From positions 1-64,000 of the forward strand of contig JAKFWA010000025.1 of NCBI GenBank assembly GCA_021732995.1: DNA of 64,000 nt, given 5' to 3'. Shown piece by piece: positions 17,443 through 27,303 of the stretch. The stretch comes from Planctomycetaceae bacterium (lineage in GTDB: Bacteria > Planctomycetota > Planctomycetia > Planctomycetales > Planctomycetaceae). Every line of letters begins with the position of its first letter. Position 1 is the stretch's first letter. Position numbers and translations under genes: made by a program. The notes beneath the pieces are model-generated. The model worked only from the letters and a program-made list of their open reading frames with translations, was not told the origin of the DNA and did no database searches.

Positions 17443-19971
17443 TTAATGGCGCAGCAGGAACTCGTTGGAATTCAGCAAGGCGTGCTGCAGATCATAAAAG
17501 CCGGTCTTGCGATCAGGCACCTTGGACAAGTGCGTCCTGATCAAGTCGCGCTCACCCGAAGTCGGACGGCGGCTGAGGGTTTGCAGATAGACCAGATCCA
17601 TCACTTCATCGTTGCTTTCGCTTGCCGCGAGCCACTGACTGATCTGGCTTCGTGACGACTTGATGTTCTCCACGATGCCGCGGTTGTTAAGCAGGTGGAT
17701 GATCTGGCTCAACGAAGGATCATCTTCGCGGGCACATTCGCAGGTGACATCACGCACGGGCTTCGAGAATGCTTTGAGGAACGGATGCTCAATCGTGCCT
17801 TCAGCCAGCTCGATCGCTCGCGTACCACGAGGGTAGCCGGGGAATTCTTCAGGAACTCCCGTGACGGTGCATACCGCGTCCAACAGTTGCTCGGCCGACA
17901 GCATCCGCGGAACCGCGTGCGTAAAGTAGGGAGTCGCATCCGCCGCGAACTTCGACTGTTTTGCCGGCGCGCGAGCTTCCAACTGGTACGTGCTGGAATT
18001 GAGGATCAGCCGCAGCACCGGCTTCAGGCGATAACCACTCTTTACGAACTCCGCCGCGAGGTGATCGAGCAACTCCGGATTGGACGGTGGGTTTGTGTCC
18101 CGGAAATCGTCAACGGGTTCCACAATGCCGCGGCCGAAGAGGTGATACCACAAACGATTTACCGTCGAGCGTGCGAAGTAGGGATTGCCTGGCCGCGTCA
18201 GCCAACTCACCAGCCGCTCGCGACGATCATCGTCCGGAGTCAGCTCACCCGCCGGCTTATCAAAACCGGGAAGCTCAGCAGCGGGGACTCCGAAAGCAGC
18301 CGGAGCGATGTTGATGTTCTTCGTCGGATGCCGGACATCGCCGTTGCGGTCGAGGTAGACGATCTCGTCGTCGACCATGAACTGCTTGCCCTTGAACTTC
18401 ACGCGCGCGAAGAAGGCAGCCAGTCCGTAGTAGTCGTCCTGAGTCAACGCCTCGAAGGGATGATTGTGGCACTTCGCACAACCAATGCGGACACCGAGGA
18501 AGAGCTGAGCCGTCGCTTCGGCCGCTTCATCCGGCGTGCGCGCGATGCGATGAAAGTTCGCGCCAGGTTTGTTCAGTGTGTTGCCGAGGCTCGTCAGAGT
18601 TTCTCTGGCGAACTCATCAAACGGGCGGTCATCGCGAAAGCGTTCGACGAGATACCGATGGAAGCTGTGCACGCCACGACGACTGATCGTCACGTCGCTA
18701 CCGCGCATCAGATCGGCCCACTTCAACGCCCAGAACTGGGCGTAGTCATCACGCTCCAGCAGTTCATCAATCAACTTGGCTCGCTTCTGAGGATCGGATG
18801 AATCCAGAAACGCGCGAGCTTGAGCCGCTGTCGGCAGCGTGCCAGTGACATCGAGATACACTCGCCGCAGAAAGACCTCATCGCGCGTCAGCTCAGCAGG
18901 CACGAGTTGCAGTTCCCGCTGCTTCGCGAAGACATGTTGATCGACGGCGTTCGCTTGCGCTGGAGCTTTGAAGGCGAACTCGGGATCTCGCTTCAGATAG
19001 GAAAGCCGCACGCCGGTGATGCGATCCAGATACCGCACCAGGAAGGCGACTTCAGATGTCTGCTGAAATTCGACCAACCCGTCTTTGGAAATCGTCGCAG
19101 CCTCTTTCTCGTTCGTCGAGAACACAGCCAGATCGGTCACATCGCGCACCGTGTCATTGTCAAAATGCGCCAGCGCGATCAGTTGTTGTCGAGGATGACT
19201 TTGTGCGACTCGATGTGCACCGGGCAGCACTTCGAGACGAACCAGCTTCGGCCCCGTCGGCGGCGTCTGAGTCGGCTTCTTGTTGTTGTTCTTGTTGGCA
19301 GCAGCCGCAGGCACTAGAGACGGCCGAGCCCCCTGATCGATCCATGCCCGGAGAATCTGATACTCGGCGTCCATCTTGCGGAAGCGCACACCGCCCTGAT
19401 GCGGAACTTCAGCCAATCCTTTCTTCAAGACGAGACTTTCGTCGGCCGAATTGACGTTGGTACGTCTCCCGAACTCTTCGCGGGTCAGCGTCACGAAATC
19501 GAGCGCCGGATCAAAACCACGCAAACTTAGACGAAAGCCGTTCTTGCCTTGCGGAGAACCATGACACGCCCCCTGATTACATCCAGCTTTACTGAGTGCC
19601 GCGATGACATCCGTCTGAAAATCAACCGGGTCGGCGCGGGAGTAGTCCATCACCTTCACGGCAACTTTCGCCTCACCTTTCAAGTCCTTCCCGATGCGGC
19701 GCACGGTGATTTCTGCTGTGCCGTCGCCGCGAGGGATTATGCGGCCACTCGACGTGACCAGCGCGATTGCGGGAGTGGTGCTCTCGAAGCTAACCTCTCT
19801 TGTGACATCAGCGGCCGCTCCGTCGGAGAACTGCTCGCTGACGATCAACTGTTGCGACGAACGATGCCCGCGCAATGTCACACCTGCGGGCTCGACGGTG
19901 AGAGAGCCGGGTTCGGCCGCCGCAGAAATCAGCGGTATCAAGAGTGCAATAATTGCCGGAATGATTCGCAT
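17443..19971 (-). CDS. Exported DUF1549/DUF1553 protein with N-terminal Ig-like domain
   Basis: 842 residues, signal peptide MRIIPAIIALLIPLISAAAE. A bacterial Ig-like (BIG2) domain follows (about 22-110: VTLRGHRSSQQLIVSEQFSDG ... STTPAIALVTSSGRIIPRGDG). Next is a heme-type segment in which CNQGACHG gives a CxxxCH spacing, then DUF1549 (about 345-530) with IGCAKCHNHP, and DUF1553 (about 570-830) with RLWYHLFGRGIVEPVDDFRDTNPPSN. The protein belongs to the same broad class as the one at 8100 but is a separate subgroup with the Ig domain and without PA14. It lies between the PPC-domain gene upstream and the hydrolase downstream, both exported. Confidence 0.9.
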   Translation of the reverse strand: MRIIPAIIALLIPLISAAAEPGSLTVEPAGVTLRGHRSSQQLIVSEQFSDGAAADVTREVSFESTTPAIALVTSSGRIIPRGDGTAEITVRRIGKDLKGEAKVAVKVMDYSRADPVDFQTDVIAALSKAGCNQGACHGSPQGKNGFRLSLRGFDPALDFVTLTREEFGRRTNVNSADESLVLKKGLAEVPHQGGVRFRKMDAEYQILRAWIDQGARPSLVPAAAANKNNNKKPTQTPPTGPKLVRLEVLPGAHRVAQSHPRQQLIALAHFDNDTVRDVTDLAVFSTNEKEAATISKDGLVEFQQTSEVAFLVRYLDRITGVRLSYLKRDPEFAFKAPAQANAVDQHVFAKQRELQLVPAELTRDEVFLRRVYLDVTGTLPTAAQARAFLDSSDPQKRAKLIDELLERDDYAQFWALKWADLMRGSDVTISRRGVHSFHRYLVERFRDDRPFDEFARETLTSLGNTLNKPGANFHRIARTPDEAAEATAQLFLGVRIGCAKCHNHPFEALTQDDYYGLAAFFARVKFKGKQFMVDDEIVYLDRNGDVRHPTKNINIAPAAFGVPAAELPGFDKPAGELTPDDDRRERLVSWLTRPGNPYFARSTVNRLWYHLFGRGIVEPVDDFRDTNPPSNPELLDHLAAEFVKSGYRLKPVLRLILNSSTYQLEARAPAKQSKFAADATPYFTHAVPRMLSAEQLLDAVCTVTGVPEEFPGYPRGTRAIELAEGTIEHPFLKAFSKPVRDVTCECAREDDPSLSQIIHLLNNRGIVENIKSSRSQISQWLAASESNDEVMDLVYLQTLSRRPTSGERDLIRTHLSKVPDRKTGFYDLQHALLNSNEFLLRH

Positions 19972-20012
19972 AGTGTTATCTAGCAGAGTTGTTTCAATTC
20001 AGAGTTTGTCTG

Positions 20013-20055
20013 GCATCGCCCCCAGCCCCTCTCTCCCCAGAGGGGCGAGGGGAGC
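20013..20055. repeat. GC-rich dispersed repeat, copy 2
   Basis: In reverse orientation it reads GCTCCCCTCGCCCC-TCTG-GGGAGAGAGGGGC-TGGGGGC, matching the element at 7814-7864. It lies in the 112-bp space between two genes of the leftward run, so it may be carried within the transcript. Confidence 0.6.
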
Positions 20056-20083
20056 ATTAAAAGGTATGGGCGCTAACCACTAT

Positions 20084-22447
20084 CTACTTGGCTGGTTTCT
20101 TGATCTCGATGGGGATGCTCGGCAGATTGAAACTTTCTTCGTACTTGCCGACGAATCCTGCAACCTCATTCCTGACATTGTGACGCCCCGGGTTGAGTTT
20201 CGGATCCGCTTTGAATTCAACCTCGACTGAAGCCTGCCCCTTCGGAATTGTCACCGTGGCCGGGAACGTGAAGCCGGGTTGTGGGCCAAGCGCAAAGACG
20301 ACGTCGCCATCGAATGTCTCAACACGATTGGCGTTCAACTTCACTTTGACGCTGCCGCCGGGCTCGGTGCTGGGCAGCTCCGGTTCAATCGTGGGCTTGA
20401 AAGCGCTTTGCACGTCCAGCGTGAACGTCCGAATCAGGTTGATTCTCTGCCCATCAATCTCCACACTGGCCGTGAGATCAACCCGGTGCTTGTTGAGCTG
20501 TGTGAGGATGCGATTGAAGAACACGCCGGAGGTTGTCAGCCGATCGACGGTGCCGGGAGTAAACCGCGCATAGACCTGGTTGCGTTCTTCTCGCTCGGAA
20601 CCAATCTGCCCGCCGGTAACAGTGAAAGTAATGGGAGCGGCGAAGCCGTCGCTCCGAGTCGTCACGATCGGAAATTCTTTCGTTTGATACCGCGTCAACT
20701 TCACGAGTTGCTCGGGCAGGTCCAGAGTGAACGGCGCTGGCGGCGTCACCATGAGCGCGATCTGGCTGGTCAACGACGGCGGCAAGTGGCGTTGATCTTC
20801 ACGCAGGGCATACGGAATCAGATCCACATTCTTTAACTGCCGATCGATCATCGGCCGGGTGCGGGCAATGGCTGTCAGTTCTGGACCGTTCTCCACCTTA
20901 GCCGTGCCGACAACCTGCAAGGTCGCGAGCCCCTGCAGTGCATCCGGCGCGGCAACAAGACGAGCAACGAACTCCGTCGCCCCCGCAGGGATCACATTCG
21001 GCTCCAGAGTGATTCCCGCAGGGCTGCCGCGCAGAGCCAACTGGATCTCACCGTTGAACTCCGTGCGAGTCACCTTGAGCGGCAACGGTTGATACGTCCC
21101 CTGCGGTACGGTGATGTCGGGGCACTCGGCTTGGAGCTGAATCTGTGGCCCGCCAGCTCGCACGTCTACGCGGTAGGCAAAGTCAGGTCCTCCGTCGCGC
21201 GACACGTCCCGCACCTGCAGGCGATAGACCCCTGCCTTACCCGCGTTGTAGGCGAAACTTGCTTCATCCAAGTCGGTATCATCCACTCGCCGCGCCTCGC
21301 GACCATCTGCGTCGAAGACAATGAGTTCAAGATCCGTAGCCGAACCGATCGTCCGCGCGAGTCCTTGAATGTTGAGCTTCTGATCCTTCGCCAGTTCAAA
21401 CGCGAACCAATCCACATCGCCGCGTTTGCCGAGCACGCCATTCAAAGTTGCCGGAGCTTTCGCACTCACAGGCGTTGCGGTTTCCAGCGTGTCATTCGGT
21501 TCAACTTCCACCTGAACCGGCAGGTCCGTAGCTGCAATGGAAACCCAAGTCGCAACGCCGTGCGGCGCGCTGCGCACTTCCTGGAAGAAACTTTCCAGCG
21601 GACGGTCCGCCGCGACCTGGAGCGGCAACTGCAGACCACTCACCTGAGGAAACAGCAGCGATGTCGTTTCGCCAATTCGAGCCGCCGAAGGCACCGCCAC
21701 CCGGGCTTCGGCGAAGTCGCCCATGCGCAGGATGTAGTGCCATGTCGGATGCCCCTCGTACCGGGCATCGCGCACCTCGACCGCATAGTCGCCCGCATCG
21801 GCAAAGGTGTGAGCAAAACGGCAATCGAAAAAGAGTCCCACTGAGTTATCGCATTCCGCGACAACCTTCCCGGCCGCGTTGCGGATGCGAATCAATGGGT
21901 CGTAGTCCTTGCCCAACCGATTGCCGATCACTTCAAACCCGACGCGTTGACCTTTCTCTACATGAATCGCATAGCGATCCACGGTCGCCGGCTGACAGGT
22001 TGAAGTCACACACGCGGGCAAAGTCGTTGGCAACGGAGCAGAAGAGTTGAAGCCACCATTCGCCGAGGCTTGCCCAGCGGGGCCGGACTCCGAACGCTGA
22101 GTCACGGGAAGCTCATCGACCACGAACAGATGCACGTTGCTCAGCCCGCTGCGAGTCGCCAGCCGCAAGCCATACACGCCCAGAGGAGCCTGACTCGTCA
22201 ATTCAACGTCGAAGGTCGCGGCACCCGCGCGAGTCTCGGCAACGGTTTTGGCCTGCATCACGCCAGCAGGCAAGGAACTCCACAGGCCCACCGCTCCGTG
22301 GGTCTCACTGCCAATGACTTCAATCCGATTGACCGCACCGCGGCGCAGCACGGGGGACGAAAGGTGCTCCACAAAGGCTTGAGCCAAGGCCGTGCTCGAC
22401 CAGCCGAACACCAAAGCCATCGCAACGAGTGAGGCAGTTCGCAGCAT
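20084..22447 (-). CDS. Exported multi-domain protein with pre-peptidase C-terminal (PPC) domains
   Basis: 787 residues from the ATG at 22447, chosen because MLRTASLVAMALVFGWSSTALA is a signal peptide; the longer open frame upstream adds an unrelated stretch. The middle contains PPC-type beta-sandwich domains (for example VEVEPNDTLETATPVSAPATLNGVLG-like text with GDVDWFAFELAKDQKLNIQ, about 320-430, and a related earlier one with DRYAIHVEKGQRVGFEVIGN, about 165-260). The remainder is beta-rich with repeated PAGVTFTVT-like strands, no catalytic motif seen. PPC domains usually accompany secreted proteins. First gene of the leftward run; presumably a surface or periplasmic partner of the DUF1549 protein. 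Confidence 0.8.
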   Translation of the reverse strand: MLRTASLVAMALVFGWSSTALAQAFVEHLSSPVLRRGAVNRIEVIGSETHGAVGLWSSLPAGVMQAKTVAETRAGAATFDVELTSQAPLGVYGLRLATRSGLSNVHLFVVDELPVTQRSESGPAGQASANGGFNSSAPLPTTLPACVTSTCQPATVDRYAIHVEKGQRVGFEVIGNRLGKDYDPLIRIRNAAGKVVAECDNSVGLFFDCRFAHTFADAGDYAVEVRDARYEGHPTWHYILRMGDFAEARVAVPSAARIGETTSLLFPQVSGLQLPLQVAADRPLESFFQEVRSAPHGVATWVSIAATDLPVQVEVEPNDTLETATPVSAKAPATLNGVLGKRGDVDWFAFELAKDQKLNIQGLARTIGSATDLELIVFDADGREARRVDDTDLDEASFAYNAGKAGVYRLQVRDVSRDGGPDFAYRVDVRAGGPQIQLQAECPDITVPQGTYQPLPLKVTRTEFNGEIQLALRGSPAGITLEPNVIPAGATEFVARLVAAPDALQGLATLQVVGTAKVENGPELTAIARTRPMIDRQLKNVDLIPYALREDQRHLPPSLTSQIALMVTPPAPFTLDLPEQLVKLTRYQTKEFPIVTTRSDGFAAPITFTVTGGQIGSEREERNQVYARFTPGTVDRLTTSGVFFNRILTQLNKHRVDLTASVEIDGQRINLIRTFTLDVQSAFKPTIEPELPSTEPGGSVKVKLNANRVETFDGDVVFALGPQPGFTFPATVTIPKGQASVEVEFKADPKLNPGRHNVRNEVAGFVGKYEESFNLPSIPIEIKKPAK

Positions 22448-22875
22448 GAGTTCTCCGCAGCGGGGGGAAAGAAGCGGAATGTTCAGAAACTGACGGCAGG
22501 CAGTGAGAAGGTAGGCAGGACCGCTCGATTCGCATTGATCCCATTTGGCCGCTCCGGCGGCAGTTTGTCGTAAGACAACAGCCACACACCTTCACGGCGC
22601 AGACGGCGACAATGCGAGGACTTTCGTTGAAATTTACCGAGCCATCGGAACGGTAGTCGGGTTCAATAGACTTCGCTTCGCAGGCACTTCATTCGCCCTC
22701 AAGGCGGATTGAGTTACGACTTACGGTGCGTTTCGAGTTAGAAGCTAACGCACAACGCATCAAAATACAGTTCTGCGATGACAGCAGGACACCAAATTGT
22801 GATCGTTTTCCGCGAGTTGCCAGATCACCTCACCTCGAACCGGACTAACCGCGCCGGGCACACAGAAGCCGGAAG
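22448..22875. other. Divergent intergenic region before an ECF sigma gene
   Basis: About 430 bases between the exported-protein run (-) and the sigma factor gene (+), which should contain both promoters. A hairpin at 22726-22753 (GTGCGTT/AACGCAC, 14-base loop) is the only structure noticed. No clear -35/-10 pair was recognised. No gene. Confidence 0.5.
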
Positions 22876-23487
22876 ATGTCCTTAGCGAATCCAGAGCTTG
22901 AACAACTGCGAACCGGCGGTGCCGAGGCACTCGGCGAGTTGTTCTCGTTGTATTACGACCGGCTCGATCGCATGGTGGACTTCCGGCTGGACGGTCGCCT
23001 GCGCGGTCGCGTGGACTCGTCCGACGTGTTGCAGGAAGCGTATCTCGTCATCTCGCGCCGCCAGGAGGACTACATCGCTCGTCCCGATGTCTCGCTCTAC
23101 GTCTGGATGCGGCAGATCACGTTGCAGACCTTGATCGACGTCCAGCGCCGCCACTTCGGCCAGAAACGTGATCCCAATCAGGAAGTGGCGCTGAGTCCAG
23201 GTCCGCGCGACCAGACAAGCATGTCGATCGCGGGCGCGATCTGCGCCCAGTGGAGTTCCCCCAGCCGCGCTGCCATCCGCGAGGAAGAAGTTCAGCAACT
23301 CCATCAGGCGCTGGCCTCGATGGACGAAATCGATCGCGAAGTGCTCGCGCTCCGCCACTTCGAACAACTGACCAACACGGAAGTCGCGGAAGCTCTCGGC
23401 TTGAGCGTAACCGCGGCCAGCAACCGCTATGTGCGCGCGATGACTCGGCTATCGGAACTGATGCAGCGCCTCGCGGGCGCTTCGTGA
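22876..23487 (+). CDS. ECF-type RNA polymerase sigma factor
   Basis: 203 residues. Region 2 is seen in YYDRLDRMVDFRLDGRLRGRVDSSDVLQEAYLVISRR, with the VDSSDVLQE form typical of the planctomycete-rich ECF group. Region 4 is seen in SMDEIDREVLALRHFEQLTNTEVAEALGLSVTAASNRYVRAM, a helix-turn-helix for -35 recognition. It lacks an adjacent anti-sigma gene. It is divergent from the three-gene exported-protein run and may control it. The ATG at 22876 is preceded directly by GGAAG, a weak ribosome site. Confidence 0.9.
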   Translation: MSLANPELEQLRTGGAEALGELFSLYYDRLDRMVDFRLDGRLRGRVDSSDVLQEAYLVISRRQEDYIARPDVSLYVWMRQITLQTLIDVQRRHFGQKRDPNQEVALSPGPRDQTSMSIAGAICAQWSSPSRAAIREEEVQQLHQALASMDEIDREVLALRHFEQLTNTEVAEALGLSVTAASNRYVRAMTRLSELMQRLAGAS

Positions 23488-23509
23488 TGATCGGTTCCAC
23501 CGATCCGCC

Positions 23510-24817
23510 TTAGCGATTCAAGCCGTAGCGAATGAGACCGCAAAGCTGGCGCAAGAACTCGCGGTCCCCGGACAAGCCGACTGGCAGCGTGGTGTGGCTG
23601 GACCAGATGACGGCGGCCTGTCCCGTCAACGCCTTGCGGCCCTGTGACGGCTGCGGGGACGTTTGCAGAGGCTGACCGATACCGATGTCGAGAATCGAGT
23701 CGCGCGGAATGGCGCGATGCCATCCCTTAGCGATCACTCCAATTCGAGCAATCACCGTATCGTCCACAATCGAGACGGAGACGCGTGCCTGCTTGATCAT
23801 CGAGAGCAGGACAAAAGGCGCAATGCCGACTGCGATCATGAAAACTCCGAACATCGCAATCAGCATCATCGCGTCACGATCACCATTAAAAGCCGTCACG
23901 ACGATCGAGACTGCCACACAGATCCAGATGATCTCGAAGATGCCCGCCATGATGAACGGGATCAACAGCGGCCGGGACGACGTCAGCACGGGATAGCTGA
24001 GCTGAAACACGCCGGGCTCGGTATCGTCGACGCGCAGACGCGAATCTTCCGGCAGTTGATCCGGCGACATCTCTGCAGCGCTTTCCAACAGGCGAAAGTC
24101 TCCGCCGAACACCGACTTGGCAGCCGCAGGCATCTCAGCCCGATCAGCCGCCGGACGCTCCGTCGCCTCGACGGCACGTGCTCCCGATTCGTCGGCAACG
24201 GAGTCTTCCTCAGTGGACTCACCTTCAACGGAGTCATTCGCACGTGAGTCGTCCGCAACACCCAGGAACCGGTTGATCGACTCCATCAGCCAGCGTTTCT
24301 CAGGCTCTGTGCAGCCGGTCGCCAACTTGGCTGGTGGCCCCAGCCCTGAAACGCAGACGCGAAACACAGATTCATCACCTTCGCTATAGGCTTCTTCCAA
24401 AGTCGCGCGCGAGCCTGAGTCCAATGGCAACACACTTGTTTTTGATCGACCGAGGAATTCATCACGCAGAGCCAACTGATGCGGCTCCAATGCGATAAAC
24501 AGGCGCGTGCGGCTCATGCGCAGAGCGGCGAATGCCAGCACCACGCCAACGATCATGAACAAGCCAATCACCCCGGCAAAGACCAGGTGCGACCCAGGAT
24601 CCCGGTTGCCCGCGGCATTGCCGCCCTGACTGATCGCGGCGACAGCCACCCCAGCCGCAGCGACGGTGATCAGTAACCAGAAAGTGGCGAACCGTGCCAT
24701 GGCTCGACCACGTCGAGAACCCGGAGGGATCACCACAACGAGTCGCTCGTTCGTAGCTTCCACCAGTTGCATCGTGCCGTCGGGTGGAACCGGATCAAGC
24801 TTTTCAGAACGGCACAT
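23510..24817 (-). CDS. Membrane protein of unknown function with acidic linker
   Basis: 435 residues from the ATG at 24817, preceded by AGGG at a suitable distance; the frame is open 17 codons further. Two hydrophobic segments occur near residues 45-65 and 75-100 (LVFAGVIGLFMIVGVVLAFAAL) and two more near 285-350 (LLIPFIMAGIFEIIWICVAVSIV, AMFGVFMIAVGIAPFVLL). Between them lies a Glu/Ser/Ala-rich linker (about 195-250). The segment after the first pair (RTRLFIALEPHQLALRDEFLG) and the last 80 residues look like small beta-sheet domains reminiscent of bacterial PH domains. Convergent with the sigma gene, 22 bp apart. No function assigned. Confidence 0.7.
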   Translation of the reverse strand: MCRSEKLDPVPPDGTMQLVEATNERLVVVIPPGSRRGRAMARFATFWLLITVAAAGVAVAAISQGGNAAGNRDPGSHLVFAGVIGLFMIVGVVLAFAALRMSRTRLFIALEPHQLALRDEFLGRSKTSVLPLDSGSRATLEEAYSEGDESVFRVCVSGLGPPAKLATGCTEPEKRWLMESINRFLGVADDSRANDSVEGESTEEDSVADESGARAVEATERPAADRAEMPAAAKSVFGGDFRLLESAAEMSPDQLPEDSRLRVDDTEPGVFQLSYPVLTSSRPLLIPFIMAGIFEIIWICVAVSIVVTAFNGDRDAMMLIAMFGVFMIAVGIAPFVLLSMIKQARVSVSIVDDTVIARIGVIAKGWHRAIPRDSILDIGIGQPLQTSPQPSQGRKALTGQAAVIWSSHTTLPVGLSGDREFLRQLCGLIRYGLNR

Positions 24818-25030
24818 GCCAGAAACCCTGCAGAGAAGAGTCGATGTGCCGCATGAGTAGTTCGGCACCGCTGCAGGTTAACGTCAATTCCACCCGAATG
24901 GATTTCCGGCAACGCGAATAATCGAACCGGCGTGCCACAAGCCGCTTCCCACTGGCACGCATGCGGCCACTTGGCGGACGAGCTTGAGTTCTGTCCTGTT
25001 ACCCATTCCAGTGACCGCGTTCGAATCAAT

Positions 25031-25351
25031 TCAACGAACAATCGACTTCTTTTTCGTGAACGCGTATTCGTAGCGATAAAGTCGAGCTTCGGTACGCGTC
25101 AATCGCTCCGTCACATCGCGCAGTTGATTCTCCAGTTGCGTAATCCGCTGTGCCTGAATCTCCTCGGTGGTCAGAGGAGTCTTCAAGCTGCGTTCGGCGC
25201 GAGGTTCCACTGATCGCGGCAACCGCTTCGCTGCCGGTTGAATCTCGAGTTGTGAATCGGCGCCACGCGGCTCTTCAGCGGACAGGTGGGCCAGCGAGCC
25301 TGCCACAATCAGCATGGTCCAGCAACAGCGGCTGACGAAGGTGTATTTCAT
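25031..25351 (-). CDS. Small exported coiled-coil protein
   Basis: 106 residues from the ATG at 25351, chosen for its signal peptide MKYTFVSRCCWTMLIVAGSLAHLSAEE; the frame runs 50 codons further upstream with no family sequence. After a Pro/Arg-rich middle, residues about 65-92 (TTEEIQAQRITQLENQLRDVTERLTRTEARL) form a predicted coiled coil, and the tail is basic (FTKKKSIVR). Probably a small periplasmic protein. No family recognised. Confidence 0.6.
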   Translation of the reverse strand: MKYTFVSRCCWTMLIVAGSLAHLSAEEPRGADSQLEIQPAAKRLPRSVEPRAERSLKTPLTTEEIQAQRITQLENQLRDVTERLTRTEARLYRYEYAFTKKKSIVR

Positions 25352-25702
25352 GGTGCACAACTCCGAATCATCGAATGCCAAGATGAACTGAAATGGCTCA
25401 ACCTCAGCAAGAACCAGAATCAAAAGCGGGCAGTGCCGAACCCTGACGAGCCCTCGTAACGCCGTCATTGAGCGATGCAACCACGCTGCCCTGCCGGGCA
25501 CATTCTCCTGCTGACTATAACGATCGTAACGCCCCTGCCGTCAGTATCTTCTGCAGAGTCCTCACGACTGTTTCCACGCAATGCGTTTTCCCCGCCTGCG
25601 CGAACTGCCTTTCCTGAAAGCCCGGCGCAACGCTGATTCACGGCCTACGATTGCAGCACGAACATGAGCTGTCACGGGCCATAACCGTCGTGGGAGTCCA
25701 CC
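25352..25702. other. Intergenic region, nothing recognised
   Basis: About 350 bases between the small exported protein (-) and the CBS-domain gene (+). No gene, repeat or clear promoter was recognised. Confidence 0.5.
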
Positions 25703-26221
25703 ATGCAAGTCACCGTGCGTGATCTGATGTCTTTCGAGCCGGTAACCATCGAAGAGACCGCTTCGATCGCCGAAGCCACCAACGTTGTGCTCACTCAGGC
25801 ACTCAGTGAAGTCTACGTGCGGGACATGACCGGTCGATTGATTGGCACCGTCACCGACTACGCTCTGCTGAAGGCCAGAATGCTGCAGATGGAACCAACG
25901 GCGTCGGTCACTCGCGTGATGAGCCGCAGCCTGATGGTGCTCAATCCGAGCGCGAAGCTAGAGGATGTCGCTGGCCTGTTCCGCGACAGCTGCCACAGCC
26001 GCGTCGCCGTCGTTGAAAACGGAAGACTGGTTGGACAAGTCAGCCGCCGCGATGTGTTGCGAGCCATGCAGGTCCTCGCCCAGCAGCAGGCCAATATGGA
26101 TGCAATCCGCCGCATCGAACCCACTGAGACCACCCTGCCCGGCAAGCCCCAGTTCCTCAACGAAACCTGCAAGTCAATCACTCAAATGGTGTCTCACGAT
26201 TCGAGCCAGTCAGCGTTGTAG
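25703..26221 (+). CDS. Tandem CBS-domain protein
   Basis: 172 residues holding two CBS motifs: about 5-60 (VRDLMSFEPVTIEETASIAEATNVV ... GRLIGTVTDYALLKARM) and about 70-130 (VMSRSLMVLNPSAKLEDVAGLFRDSCHSRVAVVENGRLVGQVSRRDVLRAM). Such pairs form a Bateman module that binds adenosyl nucleotides and usually regulates a partner enzyme or transporter. No catalytic domain is attached and no obvious partner is adjacent. Single gene, convergent with the next one. Confidence 0.9.
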   Translation: MQVTVRDLMSFEPVTIEETASIAEATNVVLTQALSEVYVRDMTGRLIGTVTDYALLKARMLQMEPTASVTRVMSRSLMVLNPSAKLEDVAGLFRDSCHSRVAVVENGRLVGQVSRRDVLRAMQVLAQQQANMDAIRRIEPTETTLPGKPQFLNETCKSITQMVSHDSSQSAL

Positions 26222-26256
26222 CATCCGTACTCATTTGAATTCGCTGAGCCAACAAC

Positions 26257-27303
26257 TCACATCGACGTTGCCGCTGCCCGCCAATCGCTGACCAGTCGTA
26301 GAATTCCTGACCACGGTTGGATGTAGGTCAGGAACGGCAGGCCATCGACGGTCGCTTCCTGACGCCGCGTTACACCATCCACAGCGAATCCATCTCGGAC
26401 GATCGCCTCAAGACACTCGAATTGGCTTTGAACGGTGTGCGTTTGCAGCAGTTCGACCTGAGACGTCAACACGCATGCCGCCGCCGCAAGTGCATACGCA
26501 CCCCAATTGCTGGTCCCCGCCAGAACAGTGCTGTCTGTCGCAATGCGGCAAGGAATCTTGGCACCCACTGCTGGCGGCAGGCGGCGGCGCAGCTCGGACC
26601 AGGCGAAACGCCCCATGCCAATCTCATTGCCGCCATCCCCGACGCCAATCGTCACACCATCCGGGTGCTGAATCGGAAACTCATCGAACAGCGCATGCAG
26701 GTCGCCTGTGAACTCGTCGATGTTGAGACCGCGCATATTGAAACAGTGTCCGCGATCAGCCTCATCGACTGAAGCGGCGAAGTCATCTCGCCGGTTCTGC
26801 GACGCGTTCGCTCGGTCAAAGGACTCCAGAGTGTGACTCGGCCCAACGCGTTCAATCGCCACCAGCGTCTGCAACTGGCGACCGAAAGAACTGGCCCAAA
26901 ACTCCCGCCGCCAATCCGATGACTGCAGCGGCGCAACGAGCACTGTTTCAGTTGCCAGTCCCAGTGTCGACATCGCGATGCGCACAACGTCGCCGCAATT
27001 CTCATCAGTCACCACTCGAACGGTGCGCCCCATGCGACTCAGGATGCTCGCCAGCAACGCGGTACCCAGCGGGCCATCGGTCTCAGCGAAACCGCGAGGT
27101 CCCTCGGAATTCGGCTGAGTGGTCGGAATGAAAAAACCCGTCACCAGACAGACGGCACCACGCTGGCGAACCAGCAGTTCTGCGGCGGCCGCGAGTTCTC
27201 CCAGCCCTAACCCGGTCTCGGCGTCTGGCCCCAACAGTCCTCGCCCACCCGGGTCACGCCGAATCAACCGCTCGAACTCCGTAATGATGTCATTGGCCGT
27301 CAT
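26257..27303 (-). CDS. D-glutamate cyclase-like protein (DUF4392)
   Basis: 348 residues from the ATG at 27303. Visible family segments are LVTGFFIPTT, EGPRGFAETDGPLGTALLASIL, VTDENC, IERVGPS, and IGVGDGGNEIGMGR near residue 220. These match the catalytic part of DGLUCY-type D-glutamate cyclases, which turn D-glutamate into 5-oxo-D-proline. The frame is open 13 codons upstream of the chosen start. In bacteria this enzyme may handle D-Glu from cell-wall turnover. It is divergent from a cyclase-family hydrolase with 167 bp between them. Confidence 0.85.
   Translation of the reverse strand: MTANDIITEFERLIRRDPGGRGLLGPDAETGLGLGELAAAAELLVRQRGAVCLVTGFFIPTTQPNSEGPRGFAETDGPLGTALLASILSRMGRTVRVVTDENCGDVVRIAMSTLGLATETVLVAPLQSSDWRREFWASSFGRQLQTLVAIERVGPSHTLESFDRANASQNRRDDFAASVDEADRGHCFNMRGLNIDEFTGDLHALFDEFPIQHPDGVTIGVGDGGNEIGMGRFAWSELRRRLPPAVGAKIPCRIATDSTVLAGTSNWGAYALAAAACVLTSQVELLQTHTVQSQFECLEAIVRDGFAVDGVTRRQEATVDGLPFLTYIQPWSGILRLVSDWRAAATSM

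Noticed and set aside
17695-18801. 368-codon open frame on + opposite the DUF1549/DUF1553 gene
   Set aside because: Shadow of a long coding gene in GC-rich DNA; no signal peptide or motif.
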